This document shows, piece by piece, positions 12,411 through 23,645 of a stretch of DNA of 64,000 nt (position 1 is its first letter; each line of letters starts with the position of its first letter). The DNA lies in contig CM061914.1 in NCBI GenBank assembly GCA_031002005.1, forward strand, positions 195,008,685-195,072,684. Reading direction: 5' to 3'. Origin of the DNA: Vandiemenella viatica. Taxonomy: Eukaryota; Arthropoda; Insecta; Orthoptera; Morabidae. Below the pieces are notes generated by a model that had not been told where the DNA came from, made no database searches, and saw only the letters and a list, made by a program, of their open reading frames with translations. The translations under genes and the position numbers were made by a program.

Positions 12411-12739
12411 AATTTTACAATGTTATTTCTACACACGTAAAAAATGATTAAAATCAATAATTTATTTTATCAAACATTAATTAATTTATCTAAGAAAAAT
12501 AAATATTACACATTTACGTGTGTATGGAACGCAGTAGAGTGATACTTCCTCGTGGTGCGTTCTGGGTGTAGAAAATGTTTACATTTTCTGCAGCAAAATC
12601 ATCTACTTAGTTATGAACTAAAAATGACTTTTTGTGGATTTTCTGATACATGCAATGTTTTTACAAAGAAGTTATGAAGTTGCAGTTATCGTAGCATACC
12701 CCAGAGCGATATCTCGGAAATTAGTTGTGCCCTTGGCGA

Positions 12740-13525
12740 CATTTTCCTTCTGGTCCAGGTTGCATTTCAACCTAACAGCAACCGCCCAACGCACTAACCT
12801 CACACAAGTGAATAGGTGATATTTTACTTCTGGTCCAAGCCGCAATCCAATCTAACCTCAACCACCTTACGCACGAACCTCAACGATGTGAAAAAAAAAA
12901 AAAAAAAAATCCTTCTGGTCCAGGCCGCATTCCATCCTCACCTCAAACGCCTTATGCACGAACTTCACAGATGTGAATAAACGACATTTTCCTGCTGGTC
13001 CAGGCTGCAAACCAACCTAACCTCAACTGCCTGACGCACGAACCTCACAGATGTGAATAAACGAAATTTTTCTTCTGGTCCAGGCTGCATTCCAACCTAA
13101 CCTCAACAGCGTTATGCACGAAATTCACAGATGTTAATAGACATTTTCTTTCTGGTCCAGCCTGCATTCCAACCTAAACTCAACTGCCTGACGCACGAAC
13201 CTCACAAATGTGAATAGGAATTTTCCTTTTGGTCCAGGCCACATTTCAACCTAACCTGAACCAACTTACGCACGAACTTCACAGATGTGAATAGACGTAT
13301 TTTCCTTCTGGTCCAGGTCACATTCCAACGTAACCACAACCGCCTTACGCACGGTCCTCATAAATATGAATAGATGACATTTTCCTTGTGGTCCACGTCG
13401 CATTCCAACCTTATCTCCACCGCCTTACTTCACAGATATTAACAAAAGACATTTTCTTTCTGATCCACGCTGCATTCTAACCTAACCTCAACCGCCTTAC
13501 GCACGCGCCTCACAGATGTAACAGG
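12740..13525. repeat. 79-bp minisatellite inside the Merlin element
   Basis: About ten degenerate copies, period roughly 78-85 bp, each carrying CTTCTGGTCCAGGC, then CATTCCAACCTAACCTCAAC and CACAGATGTGAATA. The phase repeats at about 12749, 12829, 12914, 12994, 13075, 13153, 13231, 13309, 13390 and 13460. One or two similar units also occur inside element M at ~49057-49200. Confidence 0.85.
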
Positions 13526-14199
13526 AAGAATTTGTCAGTAATTGAGCGACCTTTTCGTACTCGTCCATTTTGTATGTAATAACTAGAAGATGGATGTTCA
13601 TGATATATTTCCTTGAGAAATAGTAAATTCATAATTTTTTTATTTTTTTTGTTAATATTTCACTCCGTCCTAACAACACAGAGCCATTTATTACAATATT
13701 AATTATTTTCGTTCGAACAAGTTTTCAGCCATGCCAGATGTGTAAAATTAATAATATCCTAGGTAGCACAGCTATATCTGTGCTACAAAATCGTTGGAAG
13801 CTTACAGTAAAACAACGTCTTTGGTACATAATGGCAGCGCTAAGCGTAACTTATTACTGACTACTTTCTGTTTCGTTTCTGGGTTTGTACACGAAGATAT
13901 ACACGAAATCCTTTTCTTAAGGAACAATGATCGTTAGTATATATCTGCGTTAATTTTAAACAGGTAATACATATTTCTTGGATAATAATCAGTAGTGAGG
14001 TGTATATTTTCGTTTTTTAAACATTTGATATCTCGGAAACTAAGCGAGATACCAAAAAAACTTATTCTTCCTTTTCGATTTGTATCGTCGAGATCTATCA
14101 GAATCAACAATCAAATCCGTAAAATTTCAGTGCCTCGGATATCGTAGAATCCCCGTCTTGTCAATTGTTCGCAGCATCATATATATATTATTTCAATCA

Positions 14200-14690
14200 G
14201 TTATTGTTGTTGTCACAAGCCATTATCTCCCTTGATAACTAACCAAAATGTATGAATGAGGTATCATTTTAAAGCTTAGAGTGTCAATTTTTATCACATC
14301 ATATTTTAAGAAAGGAATCTTTTGGAATTCAACCCTTATAGGGCAAAAATGTCAATATTTCTAAACCGCAGTTTTTTTTGTACCACGAACCATTTATCTC
14401 CCTGCATCCATAAATGAAATCTATAAATGAAGTATTAGTTTAAAGATTAAGATCTCCGCCGTGGTCATATCTCATTTTAAGAAAAGAATTTTTTGGAATT
14501 GGACCCTTGATGGGAAAAATTATTATTTCTATAACGTATTTTTTGTCACGAGCTATTTATCTGCCTTGATATCTATCCAAAATCGAGAAAGGAGCTATCA
14601 TATTAAATATTAAGGTCCCTGCTTTGGTCACATCTTTAAGAACGAAATTTTTCGGAATTTGAGCTTTAAAGGGCAAAAGTAATAACTGCG
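14200..14690. repeat. three tandem copies of a ~167-bp repeat
   Basis: Three consecutive diverged units share TTATCTCCCTTGAT, then a TATCAT..TTAAA block, a TTTTAAGAAA block and GGGCAAAA. They begin just outside the right end of the Merlin element. Confidence 0.75.
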
Positions 14691-14876
14691 AAAGTCGCGC
14701 GTATGAGGCAGTTCAGAGCCTAGCCGCTAGATAGCAGCAGCACATGTCACAGAGATACTAATAAACTGCTTCACTGGCGCCGAGTTTTGTTATATACCTG
14801 TTACAATAAACAAACAACTGAGGCGGATCTTATTTCATCGTATTACAAAACCCCAACTTTACTATTCATTGTGTTA

Positions 14877-15235
14877 GGGGGCATCCACAAATTACGTGAG
14901 GTGTTTTTCCGGATTTCTGGACCCCCCCCCTCCCCTTGGTGAGATTTCGTGAGATCTGGCCGGACCCCCTCCCCCCCTCTGGTGAGATCTGGTCCGTGAG
15001 AACCCCCCCCTAGAAATCGCCCTGGAAACTTTTGTAGACTTTTTTTTAAGGTCACACCCTAGCCGAAATACCCTCCTAAAATCGACTTTGCCGCAAATTT
15101 TTTTTGTTCTATTGTCCCCAAATTTTGCGCAAAATCTCACGTGAGATTTCCGTAGACCCCCCCTCCCCCCTGGTGAGATTTCGCCGGACACCCCCCCTCC
15201 CCCTATTTCACCTCACGTAATTTATGGATGCCCCC
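14877..15235. mobile_element. MITE-A with TTA duplication
   Basis: A 359-bp element with terminal repeats GGGGGCATCCACAAATTACG...CGTAATTTATGGATGCCCCC, flanked by TTA on both sides (14874-14876 and 15236-15238). The interior is a mosaic of CTCACGTGAGATTT and C-rich tracts with no coding. The 3-bp TTA duplication fits PIF/Harbinger-type mobilisation. This is the cleanest copy in the window. Confidence 0.85.
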
Positions 15236-15284
15236 TTAGCGAAATTTTCGCAAGGTAATCTAGTAGTAATTATTTCTCTTTTTT

Positions 15285-15460
15285 CCTCGTCGACGTAGAG
15301 TTATTAGAGGCGGGAGAGGAACGGAGGTAAGCAACCGGAAGGAATTCGGCCATGGCCTTTTGAATAAACCATCCCGGCGTTCTACTGGAGTGATTTGGCG
15401 AAATCGTTAAAACCCGAATGCGAGGTCAGAGCGTTACCTTTCACCAACCAAACTCTGCGA
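15285..15460 (-). mobile_element. SINE fragment with internal deletion
   Basis: Minus-strand SINE: 3' domain CCTCTAATAACTC with the CGTCGACGAGG tail, then the body (GGCCATGGCCTTTTGAA), then ACCCGAATGCGAGG. The B box and the adjacent GGATGCCCGG block are deleted. Confidence 0.7.
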
Positions 15461-17101
15461 TTGTTTCTCACTAAACCCTCAGACCACAATCAAATTTTAC
15501 CGTCACTTCCCCGACTGTTGGCTTCAAAGGATAACCTTTCAGTTTTAAACGCTGATCTAAAATGTCAAGAAGTTTCTAAAACTGTCTTCATGGATGGATG
15601 ACAGCACTTATGAAAGCTAAGCAAAGACTAAGACGTAGATGTATTTGAAATTTGATGTTACAGCAGAGGGTTGAAAATTAAGAGTGCTGGATGTATTAGT
15701 ACATGTGTGCTTGAGTTTGGAGGGTAACTACCCCTGAATTTCGACGACAAAAAACCTACATTTTATTTGGACTGAAGAATAATGTATTTTGTTGGAAGAT
15801 TGTTTTGGTTACAGGTACTTATAAATGCAATACTCTATAGGTGGTTCACCATATAAGAAGACTGAATAACTGGGGTGAAAAAAATTAACCTTTTTAATCC
15901 TTCATCAGAAACATCGTGCACTTTGTTTTGTCGAAACTGGTTTGTTTTTGATATGTGAAAGGTAGACATAGTTTTCATCAATATGTATGGGGAACTTTAT
16001 TGGTTTCACCGAAAATTTTGTTTTTTTGCAGACAAAAAAAGGGAAAAAAAAGAGAAAACGAAAACGAAAGATAAACAAAAGTAAAAACTAAGTAAACTGT
16101 ATCCTACCGTAAGGTTTAGTTTTAGTATGAAGTATCACAAAGGACGCAGTTTATTGGTTGCTAGACGTTGTCTTTTTTTTTTTTTTGGTCGTGTGTCGCG
16201 ATATATGCAGAGCGCGCACCGGGGAAAACAAACGGAATTCTCCGGGACGAAGTCGACTGTCAATATCGAGACGTGACGACCCTGCGGCAAGTGTTCGCCT
16301 CGATATCTCGATCGCAAACACTCGCTAGCAACGAGCAGAATCTGGCACTGCAGTATTCCTCAACTCTAAGCGCAATGCACGGAACAGTACATAAATGCGA
16401 TGCTCCGGCGGGATTCAATCGGCAGCGCAATCCGCTTCTGTACCTAATCTAGTAATAGTGGCGGGTAACGAAGAAATATATTAGAAACAAAATGCACGGC
16501 TATATGTTGAGCAACAATTTGAATAGAGTACTGTGATTATCGACGCTGCTGTCCTTTAGTTACATTGTTGCCATTTTCACGGTTTACAATGAGTTTGTCA
16601 AGACTTTCAGTAAGAAGGTCTCATTATCTTTGTATCCTTGCGGTGGTTAGACTACACCGAGGCTCTCCGTTATTTAACGGGAAGCCGAGCGAGGGCTCTG
16701 TGCCGTGCAGGCGACCTTGGACTGCAGATCTGACTCACGACACACCGTCACCACGCCACTGTGCAGCTAGCCGCTGCGTCGGTCACGCAGGCCTCATTGC
16801 TCATTAGTAACTGGTTTGTTGTTGTTCTACTAGCAAGCATACGCCTTTAAATTGAATTCCACACTTTCATCGCGCTTACTGGAGTGGTATCTTCGATGTA
16901 GTGGTATTCTAATGAACTACATTTCACACTTTTCACAAATAATATTGTGCGAGCGTCAAAGTTGGCAGCTGGGTGAGTGAGGCGGTGTTTGAAGATGTGT
17001 ATTTTATTGACGACGTCTGCAGCGCGCCAGAGTATCCAGATACGGCACAACGAGCCGTTCGTCGCCACGTTAGTCGGCTGCCATATGTTTCAATATTAAG
17101 T
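15461..17101. other. unassigned sequence
   Basis: No gene family recognised. The interval has an A-rich run at 16021-16095 and a T-run at 16172-16185. The interval 16200-16450 is comparatively GC-rich and open on the plus strand (16168-16452), without any recognisable domain. Confidence 0.4.
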
Positions 17102-17109
17102 GTTCGGAT

Positions 17110-17774
17110 CATGGAGGAGAGAAATATATGGAGAGGAAATACCGCTTATTCTGTGACGCCGCCTCTAAACTCTCGGCTGATACTGCGCATGCGCGACGGC
17201 GGCCATATTACGTATCCATACAATTGCTATTTGGAGACAGTATATCCCGAAAACTATACCAGATATCGAACAATTTTATTCTTTATTTTCGATTTTTTTC
17301 GTCGTGTTACATAAGAATCCATCATCAAATTTGACTTTTTGCGAATTTTTTCTTCTGCATTTCAACTCACTTTTGAGACAGTATATCTCGAGAACTAGGC
17401 GACATATCGAAAATTTTTATTTCTTATTTGTCTCGTCTTTTTAATTAAGAATCCATCATCAAATTAGACTTTTTCTTCTGAATTTCAACCAAAAAACATC
17501 TCACATTTGAGACACAATATCTCGAAAACTAAGCAGGATATCAAAAAATGTTATTCTTCATTTTTTATTTGTCTCTTCGAGTTACATTATAATCCATCAT
17601 CAGATTGTGGCGTCACGTTAATCCTAGAGTCCCCTTGAGCTTATTGTACATATTCCCCGTGTCTGTATGGATAGGTAACATGGCGGCCACGCCTCCCCAC
17701 TCCTCTCCCCCGGCGTCACTTCAATGCGTGGTGAAGGTCCCGTGCGTCGTCTCCATATATTTCCTTCCTCCACG
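17110..17774. mobile_element. Element M, short non-autonomous copy
   Basis: A 665-bp element with ends CATGGAGGAGAGAAATATAT and ATATATTTCCTTCCTCCACG. Near-identical 8-mers flank it, GTTCGGAT (17102-17109) and GTTCTGAT (17775-17782). The interior has three partial repeats of a module TATCTCGAAAACTAAGC plus TTCGATTTGTCTCGTCG. The same module lies inside the long inverted repeats of the Merlin element. Longer relatives are at 48184-49604 and 51216-52636. It has no coding capacity. Confidence 0.82.
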
Positions 17775-18021
17775 GTTCTGATACGTAGCTGACAACGACG
17801 CCATGGCGTCCCGGCGAGGTAGCGTCCTAATTATGGCAGCCGTAAGGACATTAGGTGAAATAGGGAACTAAAGAAGAGCAGTAGGAAGACGGGGGACAGG
17901 AAGCAGCTCGTGTGTGCGGGAGCCGTTACTCCGAGGAAGCCTGTGGCCCAGTACAAACACCGTACAGCTCTACAGACAGCCCCGTGCGCTACGGTCCAAC
18001 AGGTATCTCCAATGCTCCACA

Positions 18022-18110
18022 CCAGCGGTTCCCATTTTTTTTTTTTTTTTTTGGCCACGGAACCCTAATCGATCATACATTTTTTGACGGGTCCCCATTT
18101 GTATCAATGT
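18022..18110 (+). mobile_element. solitary hAT-like end
   Basis: CCAGCGGTTCCCATTTTT followed by GGCCACGGAACCC resembles the terminus of hAT MITEs beginning CAGYGGTTCCCA. No partner end was found nearby, so this is a fragment. Confidence 0.45.
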
Positions 18111-19250
18111 AAGCTGAAAAACCAGTCTCGCATTGGTAAGTCGTCACAAACGGAAGCAGAACCATGACAGCCAGCTCACGGCGCTGTTATGACTCATTTC
18201 AACAAACATTTTACTTAATTCTAGGAAGGAAAACGGAACCCAAGGGAGCTGATTGTAGGAGAGATCTCGAAGAGATCGCCAGGAACGGAAGTGGACAAGT
18301 CAGGTCAAAGAGAGTGAATTACATACAATGTTTGTCTTTCTATTCGGCTCTCAGCTTGGACTCTTACGTCATGAAAAAAAAAATCGACGTATTCCCCAAT
18401 GTCCACCATATTCTTATCTTAATGTATATTTGAATGGGAAGGTCTTCCGGGTGTTCTGAGCAATATGTGTGGAATAAACATAACACCACCCTTAGAAGAT
18501 CCTCTCAAAACTCTGACAATACTGAAGTTAAGGAGTTTTTAAAATTAGCAAAAAAAAATGAATTTTTAGGGTCGGGTTAGTATTTCGGTCAGATCATTGC
18601 ACATAGTTACATTCTTAACGTTCAAATTTGAAGAATTGAAGAGGAACACTTATTATCTCAATATGTACGGTACACGTCGATAAAATACGAAATTAATACA
18701 CGAATCAGGGTCCTAAAAATAAAAGAAAAAAAGAATGTGTAATTCGTCACACACCAATCAAGACCAACGGGTTCGACACGACTAAGTAACGCTGAATGCA
18801 TTATTAACAATCGGTCGTGTGCAAAATCCCTACACGGGAATTATCTTTTTCTTTAATTATTTGTGGAAATATCTGTACTACAGTCATCCTGATATGAAAT
18901 TTCATTAAAAAAAAAACGCCCCCAGAAGAATCGGTCAAACGAATTTACGAACAATGAAGTTCCGCTTTTTACATTTTGAGTACTGAACCAGAAAAATGCA
19001 AATGGGGTATGATGGAAAGATTTGGCTCCTGTACGCGGTTATTACATTAAGAACAATTAACTTATCGGTTATTTTATGATACTTTAAGCAGTGCACAATA
19101 ATACGGGAAGCCTCTGTATTAGAGATCCAAAGGCTAACCGGAGGCCATGCGATCCTCAAAAATCACGTCTGGAACGACTATCTTCTCGCTTAAAATATTC
19201 CCAGGGTACAATAGTCCACCAATAGGAACTCCCGGTGTGGACTGCTCGAG
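18111..19250. other. unassigned sequence
   Basis: AT-rich sequence in which I recognise no genes or repeat ends. Confidence 0.4.
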
Positions 19251-19256
19251 GGGGAC

Positions 19257-19502
19257 TCTTTTTTTTAATTTATGGCTTTACGCCTCGTCGACGTCGAGGT
19301 TATTAGAGGCGGCATGGGACTGGGGAACAAGGAACGGGAGGGAATTCAGCCATGGCCTTTTGAATGAAGCATCCTGGCATTCGCCTGGAGTTATCTGGAG
19401 AAACCGTGGAAAATTCAAATCTGGATGCCCGGACGGGGATTCGAACCGGCGTCCTCCGGAATGCGAGGCCAGAGCGTTAACCGCTAACCCACCACGCTCG
19501 GT
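19257..19502 (-). mobile_element. tRNA-derived SINE, full length
   Basis: Reading the minus strand, the element begins with GAGCGTGGTGGGTTAGCGG (A-box region of a tRNA-like head). The B box GGTTCGAATCC lies about 40 bp further in. The body follows (GGATTTGAATTTTCCAC, TCATTCAAAAGGCCATGGC) and the 3' domain CCTCTAATAACCTCGACG with GACGAGGCGTAAAGCC. The A-rich tail appears as TTTTTTT at 19259-19266. It is the best reference copy in the window together with 43887-44130. Pol III transcription and LINE-driven retroposition are assumed from the structure. Confidence 0.9.
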
Positions 19503-19529
19503 GAGGAGTAGTTATCTGAATGGGTAGAA

Positions 19530-19910
19530 ACGTTGTACTGGTCGGAGCGTGGAATGTTACAAGTTCGAGTACGACAGGTATATTAGAACACTTAAAAAAC
19601 GAGATGGACTGACCTAAGTTAGATATTGGGATTACTAGAGACAGGAAGCGAAGGTAGCACTGCTGAAGAGCGGGAAGGGAAGGAGACGAGATGAAAGAAC
19701 TGGGGCAAGGTGGATGGGCCAAGTGAAGAAAGACGCAGAGGCTAAGAGTGTCGTTTGGAGAAACGTGGTGGAGTAATAATAACCTGGAATGACCGCAAGA
19801 CTTGGAAGAGGGTGTGAAGGACGACCCGCAAAGTTGGAAACGTCTAAGGGTGGTAATGGATGATAAGGAATGATGATGATTAACGAATGATGATGATGAA
19901 GTTGGAGGAT
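19530..19910 (+). pseudogene. LINE 3' fragment with GATGAT tail
   Basis: Broken frames resemble the endonuclease/RT C-terminal region of a LINE (basic stretches, then AAGTTGGAAACGTCTAAGGG). They end in repeated ATGATGATG at about 19865-19905, a typical LINE tail. Assignment rests on the tail and weak protein resemblance. Confidence 0.45.
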
Positions 19911-20317
19911 TGCCTCAAACCAGTAGAGACGCTGTCAGGGGAGAGGATTTGAGTCGGCGATGTGGGCGTGCCAAGGCCTCGCGAACTGTTACGTAACGGC
20001 TCCCGCAAGTGTCAGAGGTCTGCACACCGCGAGCCTGCCGTGTCGTCAGCTGACCAAGTCAACACTGCAATCACGTCTTACATAACCGCTGTTCAGCCCA
20101 GTCATTATCACACCCCCTCCCCATTTCCAGTCCCAAGGGCGAAGAGGTGCCTTGGGCTGTTATGATGTCCCGCCACTCATTTAGGGGATCCAACATAAAA
20201 ACATATTGCCAGTCAAACCATCCTCTACCCTAACAGCTGAATGCCTCTCATTCCTCTGCTTCAACGAATTATTATACCTCTTTACCACTAAAATCTCTGC
20301 CTTAGAGACTTCAAAAA

Positions 20318-20715
20318 GGAGCGTCCATAAACCACGTAGCTCCATTTTGGCCTCCTGTGAACACCCCCCCCCGACGTGGCTTTTGACACTAACCCCCCCT
20401 CCACACACACACACACACACACACGTAGCTTTTTTTCCTTATTGATTCTAGAAGATTTTTGTACTGTTTTCTCCTGTCAAACTATCGTAAATTACATACG
20501 GAGATAGTTAAATGACGGAAATAAATATCCACGTGCTGTTGTGTGTTCTGTACCTTATTGTAACTGTGACAAATAATGTGAATAAGAAGCTACGTGGCTT
20601 GGCTTGGAACACGCCGCAGCCCCCCCCCCCCCCACCCCACGTTGCCCAGTGTAGCTTTCCAGACAACCACTCCCCCTCCTCCTAGACCAGAGTCACGTAG
20701 TTTATGGACGCTCCC
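20318..20715. mobile_element. MITE-B
   Basis: Ends GGAGCGTCCATAAACCACGT and ACGTAGTTTATGGACGCTCC, with the same G/C-rich flanking tracts as 3682-4078 and a CA microsatellite at 20402-20424. The flanks are AAA on both sides, so the duplication is not diagnostic. Confidence 0.8.
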
Positions 20716-21235
20716 AAACTCATGTCTAACAGCGAGAATTTATTTTGACGCTTTTCTAGCTGCTGTAGAAAATAAGGATTACTTTTTTAAAATTTCTATC
20801 TCATGACTGTTTGAAAAAGAAGTAGATTTAGTGATATTAATTTTATTACGTGGTTATTGAAGTGACAGCTGTCTCCGTTTGTTCTGTGCGTTCCTCCCGT
20901 AATAATGCAGCCGTAATTTAGTCGCGAAGGCTGGCGATCTTAGAGCGGAGTGGCGTGGCGTGCATTATGCATGTGCCTTGCAGTAACGAGGCGGGATGCA
21001 AGTTATGCCGATTCGACTGTTCCAAACAACACCATTATTAAAGCGAAACACTCGCCCTACACCCGGCAGGCGAAATATTCCATTCGATCCCTCCAGACGG
21101 TTGGACAGAGAGAAGAGAAAATGGTTTAGACACCTGGTAAGTAGCTATATTACGGTTCGTTTTGTGTTTATGACCGCTCCTGCTGCTGGAAGGGGGGCTG
21201 CGGAGCTCACTTTGGTTGTGATTAGGGATGCAAGG

Positions 21236-21600
21236 TAATATAAATATCGATACATATATCGATATAAATATAGATATAAATATAGATAAATATATCGATA
21301 TAAATATAGAAAAATATATAGATATAAATATAGATAAATATATCGATATAAATATAGAAAAATATATCGATATAAATATAGAAAAATATATCGATATAAA
21401 TATCGATAAACATATCGATATTCATATCGATAAACATATCGATAAACATATCAATATTCATATCGATAAACATATCGATATTCATATCGATAAACATATC
21501 GATATTCATATCGATAAACATATCGATATTCATATCGATAAACATATCGATATTCATATCGATGACAGGCAGATATCAATGATATCGACATCACCATATC
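21236..21600. repeat. TATCGATA satellite array
   Basis: Tandem array of ATATCGATATAAATATAGA-type units grading into ATATCGATAAACATATCGAT-type units. Most units contain the self-complementary core TATCGATA. The array is open in several frames on both strands only because of its short period. Confidence 0.92.
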
Positions 21601-21689
21601 GATATTTTCCTATTTTTGTATACATTATTTTAGAAATAAGTATGTAAATCAAAATCAAGTAATAAATAGGTCTGCAAATCTCAGGCGTC

Positions 21690-21830
21690 GTCATTTCCTG
21701 AAAACGCAGTTTGCTTAATCTTTTTCCTGTGAAGTCCATTCCTAGTTTGAGTGGCAGTGGTTGCTGCCTGTGAGGAAAGGCGTTCAGAAGGAACCGACGA
21801 GGCTACGCTGAGTAAATGATTAATTGCAAT
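21690..21830 (-). pseudogene. hAT transposase C-terminal (dimerisation) fragment
   Basis: The minus strand reads SVASSVPSERLSSQAATTAT then TQTRNGLHRKKIKQ. This matches the conserved hAT C-terminal region (S-V-P-S-E-R-x-F-S-x-A-G ... R-N-R-L). The usual phenylalanine and glycine are replaced (S and A/T) and flanking frames are broken, so it is inactive. Confidence 0.8.
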
Positions 21831-22506
21831 TTAGAACAAATCTTAATCCAACTAGCACAGCAATCATGACTGATTTCAATTTATTTTTCCAGCAAAAAAT
21901 GTACCGTAATCTCAAAAGAGTGTATCATTCTAAACGTAACGATAAAAAATGTTTCACACTTTCCAACTCCTCCTTCACAACTTCGAAATTTTTACACATC
22001 TTTCATCAAATTTTGTTTTGACAATTCCACGAAAAGGGACTTCTCATAATGGTGCTATGTGCTTCATTAAAGCTTAAAATCTTTGTCTTCAACTGCATTA
22101 AAAGGTCTATTATCAACACTGACAAATAAGCAATTGTATCGGCCAGGCGGTCATATTTTTTACCTCCTCTAGAATATTGTAATACGTCCCAAAGAGAAAC
22201 AAGAACTAACGAACGCGAGCTTAACGCAACATATTAAATAATAAAACGGCGAACGAATAACGCGCAAGAAACGGAGTGGAACCACAGAGTAGCAAAGGAC
22301 GTTATAGAGCTAAATAAGAGTTTATCATAGTCAACCTCGGTTCCTTTCACCCATACATTTATTTGAAGGATTTTTTTTTGTTTTTTTGTTAGCGTGAAGG
22401 GGTATGTATTTTTAGATATTTCACAGCAGCATTTCGATGTTATCGTTTCGATCATTTAAAATATCGATATTTCTGCATAAATATTATCGGTTGACCTAGT
22501 CGTGAT

Positions 22507-23030
22507 CGCGGGCGATAACCGCCGGTGCTATACTCGGCGATATACCGAGTGCGGGTTATTGGCTGTGACGTCACTGATCCGTGTTTGGAGGCGGTCGGCC
22601 GTGGCGCGTGTGGCAGCTGGATTGTTAAGTAACCAAACCCACGACATTACCCGAGATCACGGCACCGGCCGAGGCAGATCACCTCGCGAAAAATCGATCC
22701 CGGAGTCGGCTGCCATATTTACGGGCCGTTAAACTGACCTCCTGCTCTGGTAGCGCTTAGCTTTGCTCATGTGCAATACCGTAAAACGCTGCGTGGTTAG
22801 AATTCCGCGTTAAGATGTAGGTCCCCGCAGGGCAGTCACCACAGAGTAGGCTTCGGTAAAATATATCGACGTACCAAAATATCGACTTTTTTCCGTAAAA
22901 TAATTGATATTAACTATCGATATGTATATTCTCGATATAACAAAAACCCATATTTTTTGAGTATTAATTTTAAGTACAAATTCCATATTTTTTTTACACG
23001 AACGCAATTCTATATTTAATTTTATGCGTT
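22507..23030. other. unassigned sequence
   Basis: 22500-22740 is GC-rich and open on the plus strand but shows no domain I know. The remainder is AT-rich, with isolated ATATCGA motifs at about 22861-22940 that resemble decayed ends of the same hAT family. Confidence 0.4.

Positions 23031-23035
<5 letters not shown>

Positions 23036-23097
<62 letters not shown>
23036..23097. repeat. (CA)n microsatellite
   Basis: About 31 uninterrupted CA dinucleotides. Confidence 0.98.
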
Positions 23098-23098
<1 letters not shown>

Positions 23099-23429
23099 TA
23101 AAGTATCCGATCTTCTGAACGCCTCTCAATAAATATGAATTAGTCATAATTTATCAGTTTTTCCATCAACGGTTAACAGGTTTAAAAAAAAAAAAAGCTG
23201 TTAAATTTTCATAAAAGACATAAATATAAACCTGTTACCATATGAGCTTAAACAGTATCTGAACGAACCACTAGTAGATAGAAAATGAGACCCGTTAAAG
23301 GTTTGGGTGAATTGCCGACACTTGCACGCCTGGGCTTTGGTTAATAGCGTAGAATACTTGGTATACCAAGCCTCATGCGTGTCTTCCGAAACAGTGGCTT
23401 CTGCTAGGTTTTGTACCTCTCTTTCCTCA

Positions 23430-23640
23430 CATGTCTGGTACATCACTGTGTCCAATAAATGAAGGGTTTTGTAACCTTTTCCTACCATCTGCCCAGTTCA
23501 GTTTGTTATTAGATGTTATTCCAGATGTTTACATTTCAATTCCTCAATAACAAATTCCTTCCCCAGCGTATAATTTAGTAGTTTTTTTTTTTACCTGTTT
23601 ACTTGCTAATCTGACTCTTCTTGGCATTTAATTTTATTCC
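23430..23640 (-). pseudogene. LINE-A fragment (RT palm)
   Basis: The minus strand reads GIKLNAKKSQISK, then SNNKLNW, then KRLQNPSFIGH-type codons. These align with the NAKKSQ...SKLNW...KGFKILHLLE region of LINE-A at 45955-46140. Several frameshifts are present, and the 5' and 3' parts are lost. Confidence 0.7.
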
Positions 23641-23645
23641 ATACT

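Larger units (their letters stand above)
10668..14154 (+). mobile_element. Merlin DNA transposon, full-length, inactivated
   Basis: A 3.49-kb element bounded by exact 8-bp duplications GTCTTGTC (10660-10667 and 14155-14162). Its terminal inverted repeats begin GGCAATACTACGATATCCG on the left and GGGGATTCTACGATATCCG (complement) on the right, and stay similar for about 340 bp (10668-11008 and 13817-14154). The interior holds a decayed ISXO2/Merlin-type transposase (11250-12410) and a 79-bp minisatellite (12740-13525). An 8-bp duplication and this transposase signature fit Merlin (IS1016-related). The very long inverted repeats and internal satellite are unusual for the superfamily. Confidence 0.88.
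21223..22498 (-). mobile_element. hAT transposon with satellite-expanded end
   Basis: A 1,276-bp element flanked by GTTGTGAT (21215-21222) and GTCGTGAT (22499-22506), an 8-bp duplication with one mismatch. Ends are TAGGGATGCAAGG and the complement TAGGTCAACCG, both followed by TATCGATA motifs. The transposase C-terminus lies on the minus strand (21690-21830). One end has grown into a ~360-bp TATCGATA array, while the other carries only one or two motifs. Confidence 0.8.

Noticed and set aside
16168..16452. GC-rich open frame as a host exon
   Set aside because: No recognisable domain, splice context or codon signature. I cannot support it beyond open length.
21222..21647. Long repetitive frames (D-I-N-I-D-K-Y-I-like) on both strands
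   Set aside because: They are by-products of the TATCGATA satellite, not coding sequence.
22502..22732. GC-rich open frame next to the hAT element as a host exon
   Set aside because: Arg/Ser-rich translation is expected from composition, and no homologous family is recognised.
23036..23097. CA tract considered as a possible Z-DNA regulatory site
   Set aside because: It is an ordinary dinucleotide microsatellite with no gene nearby to regulate.
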